DNA from: an uncultured Prevotellaceae bacterium
GTDB lineage: Bacteria; Bacteroidota; Bacteroidia; Bacteroidales; Bacteroidaceae
Length of the DNA stretch: 15,209 nt
Direction: 5' to 3'
Assembly (NCBI GenBank): GCA_946187025.1
Contig: CAMHPM010000007.1
Span: 1-15,209 of the forward strand
Shown: positions 15,119 through 15,209 of the stretch, piece by piece
How positions within the stretch are numbered: position 1 is the stretch's first letter
How the letters are laid out: each line of letters opens with the position of its first letter
Made by a program: the position numbers and the translations under genes
The notes under the pieces: generated by a model
Told to the model about the DNA's origin: nothing
The model's database searches: none
What the model saw: the letters and a program-made list of their open reading frames with translations, nothing else

Positions 15119-15153
15119 CGGCATAGTTACTTCATCAATACACACAGAGTATC

Positions 15154-15209
15154 ATGAAAACAGTATTGACAATCATATCGCTTCTGCTCAGCCTCGGCAT
15201 ACATGCCCA
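15154..15209 (+). CDS. N-terminus of an exported protein, cut by the window end
   Basis: Only 18 full codons are present: MKTVLTIISLLLSLGIHA. A lysine followed by a hydrophobic core and a small-residue end is a typical Sec signal peptide, so the product is secreted or periplasmic. Nothing can be said about its function. The start is supported by the promoter element 35 bases upstream and by the signal-peptide character. It follows the beta-helix protein gene by 168 bases, with its own promoter. Confidence 0.6.
   Translation, partial: MKTVLTIISLLLSLGIHA

Overview
The window comes from a member of the Bacteroidota, most likely order Bacteroidales and probably Prevotellaceae. Four things point there: a full-length PorZ-type component of the type IX secretion system (T9SS, found only in this phylum), several promoters with the Bacteroidetes -7 element TAnnTTTG, a tRNA gene without an encoded CCA end, and the linkage of leuS, yitT, rdgB and porZ. 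The genus is an inference.

Bases 100-10719 are ordinary chromosome, all read from the minus strand. One operon runs from a near-consensus promoter at about 6842-6873 through leuS (leucyl-tRNA synthetase), a single reading frame that joins a YitT membrane protein to an RdgB/HAM1 nucleotide-pool-cleaning enzyme, and porZ. The gaps are 7 and 15 bases. A second minus-strand operon is etfB-etfA-acd: both subunits of an electron transfer flavoprotein and a long (569-residue) acyl-CoA dehydrogenase. Between etfA and acd lies an element of about 113 bp containing a perfect 18-bp inverted repeat.

Bases 10720-12650 look like a small accessory region between the etf operon and a tRNA-Leu gene. In order it holds gene-free sequence, a GC-rich 22-bp tandem repeat (2.8 copies), the last ~44 codons of a tyrosine recombinase joined directly to that repeat, and a plus-strand pair: a 76-residue XRE-type repressor and a DinD (DNA-damage-inducible protein D) homologue with its own promoter. 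A strong hairpin terminator follows, serving mainly the convergent tRNA-Leu(CAA) gene. The tRNA has a good promoter whose -33 element lies in a 7-bp tandem repeat, with five T-tracts about 21 bp apart upstream of it (A-tracts on the tRNA strand), a pattern expected to bend DNA.

Bases 13051-14985 encode an exported beta-helix protein of the Cthe_2159 carbohydrate-binding type, interrupted by a Gly/Phe-rich segment of about 126 residues. The window ends in the signal peptide of another exported protein.

I found no CRISPR array, rRNA or intact transposon. The best candidates for something unusual are the YitT-RdgB fusion, the XRE-DinD pair beside an integrase remnant, the phased A-tracts behind the tRNA promoter, and the Gly/Phe insert in the beta-helix protein.
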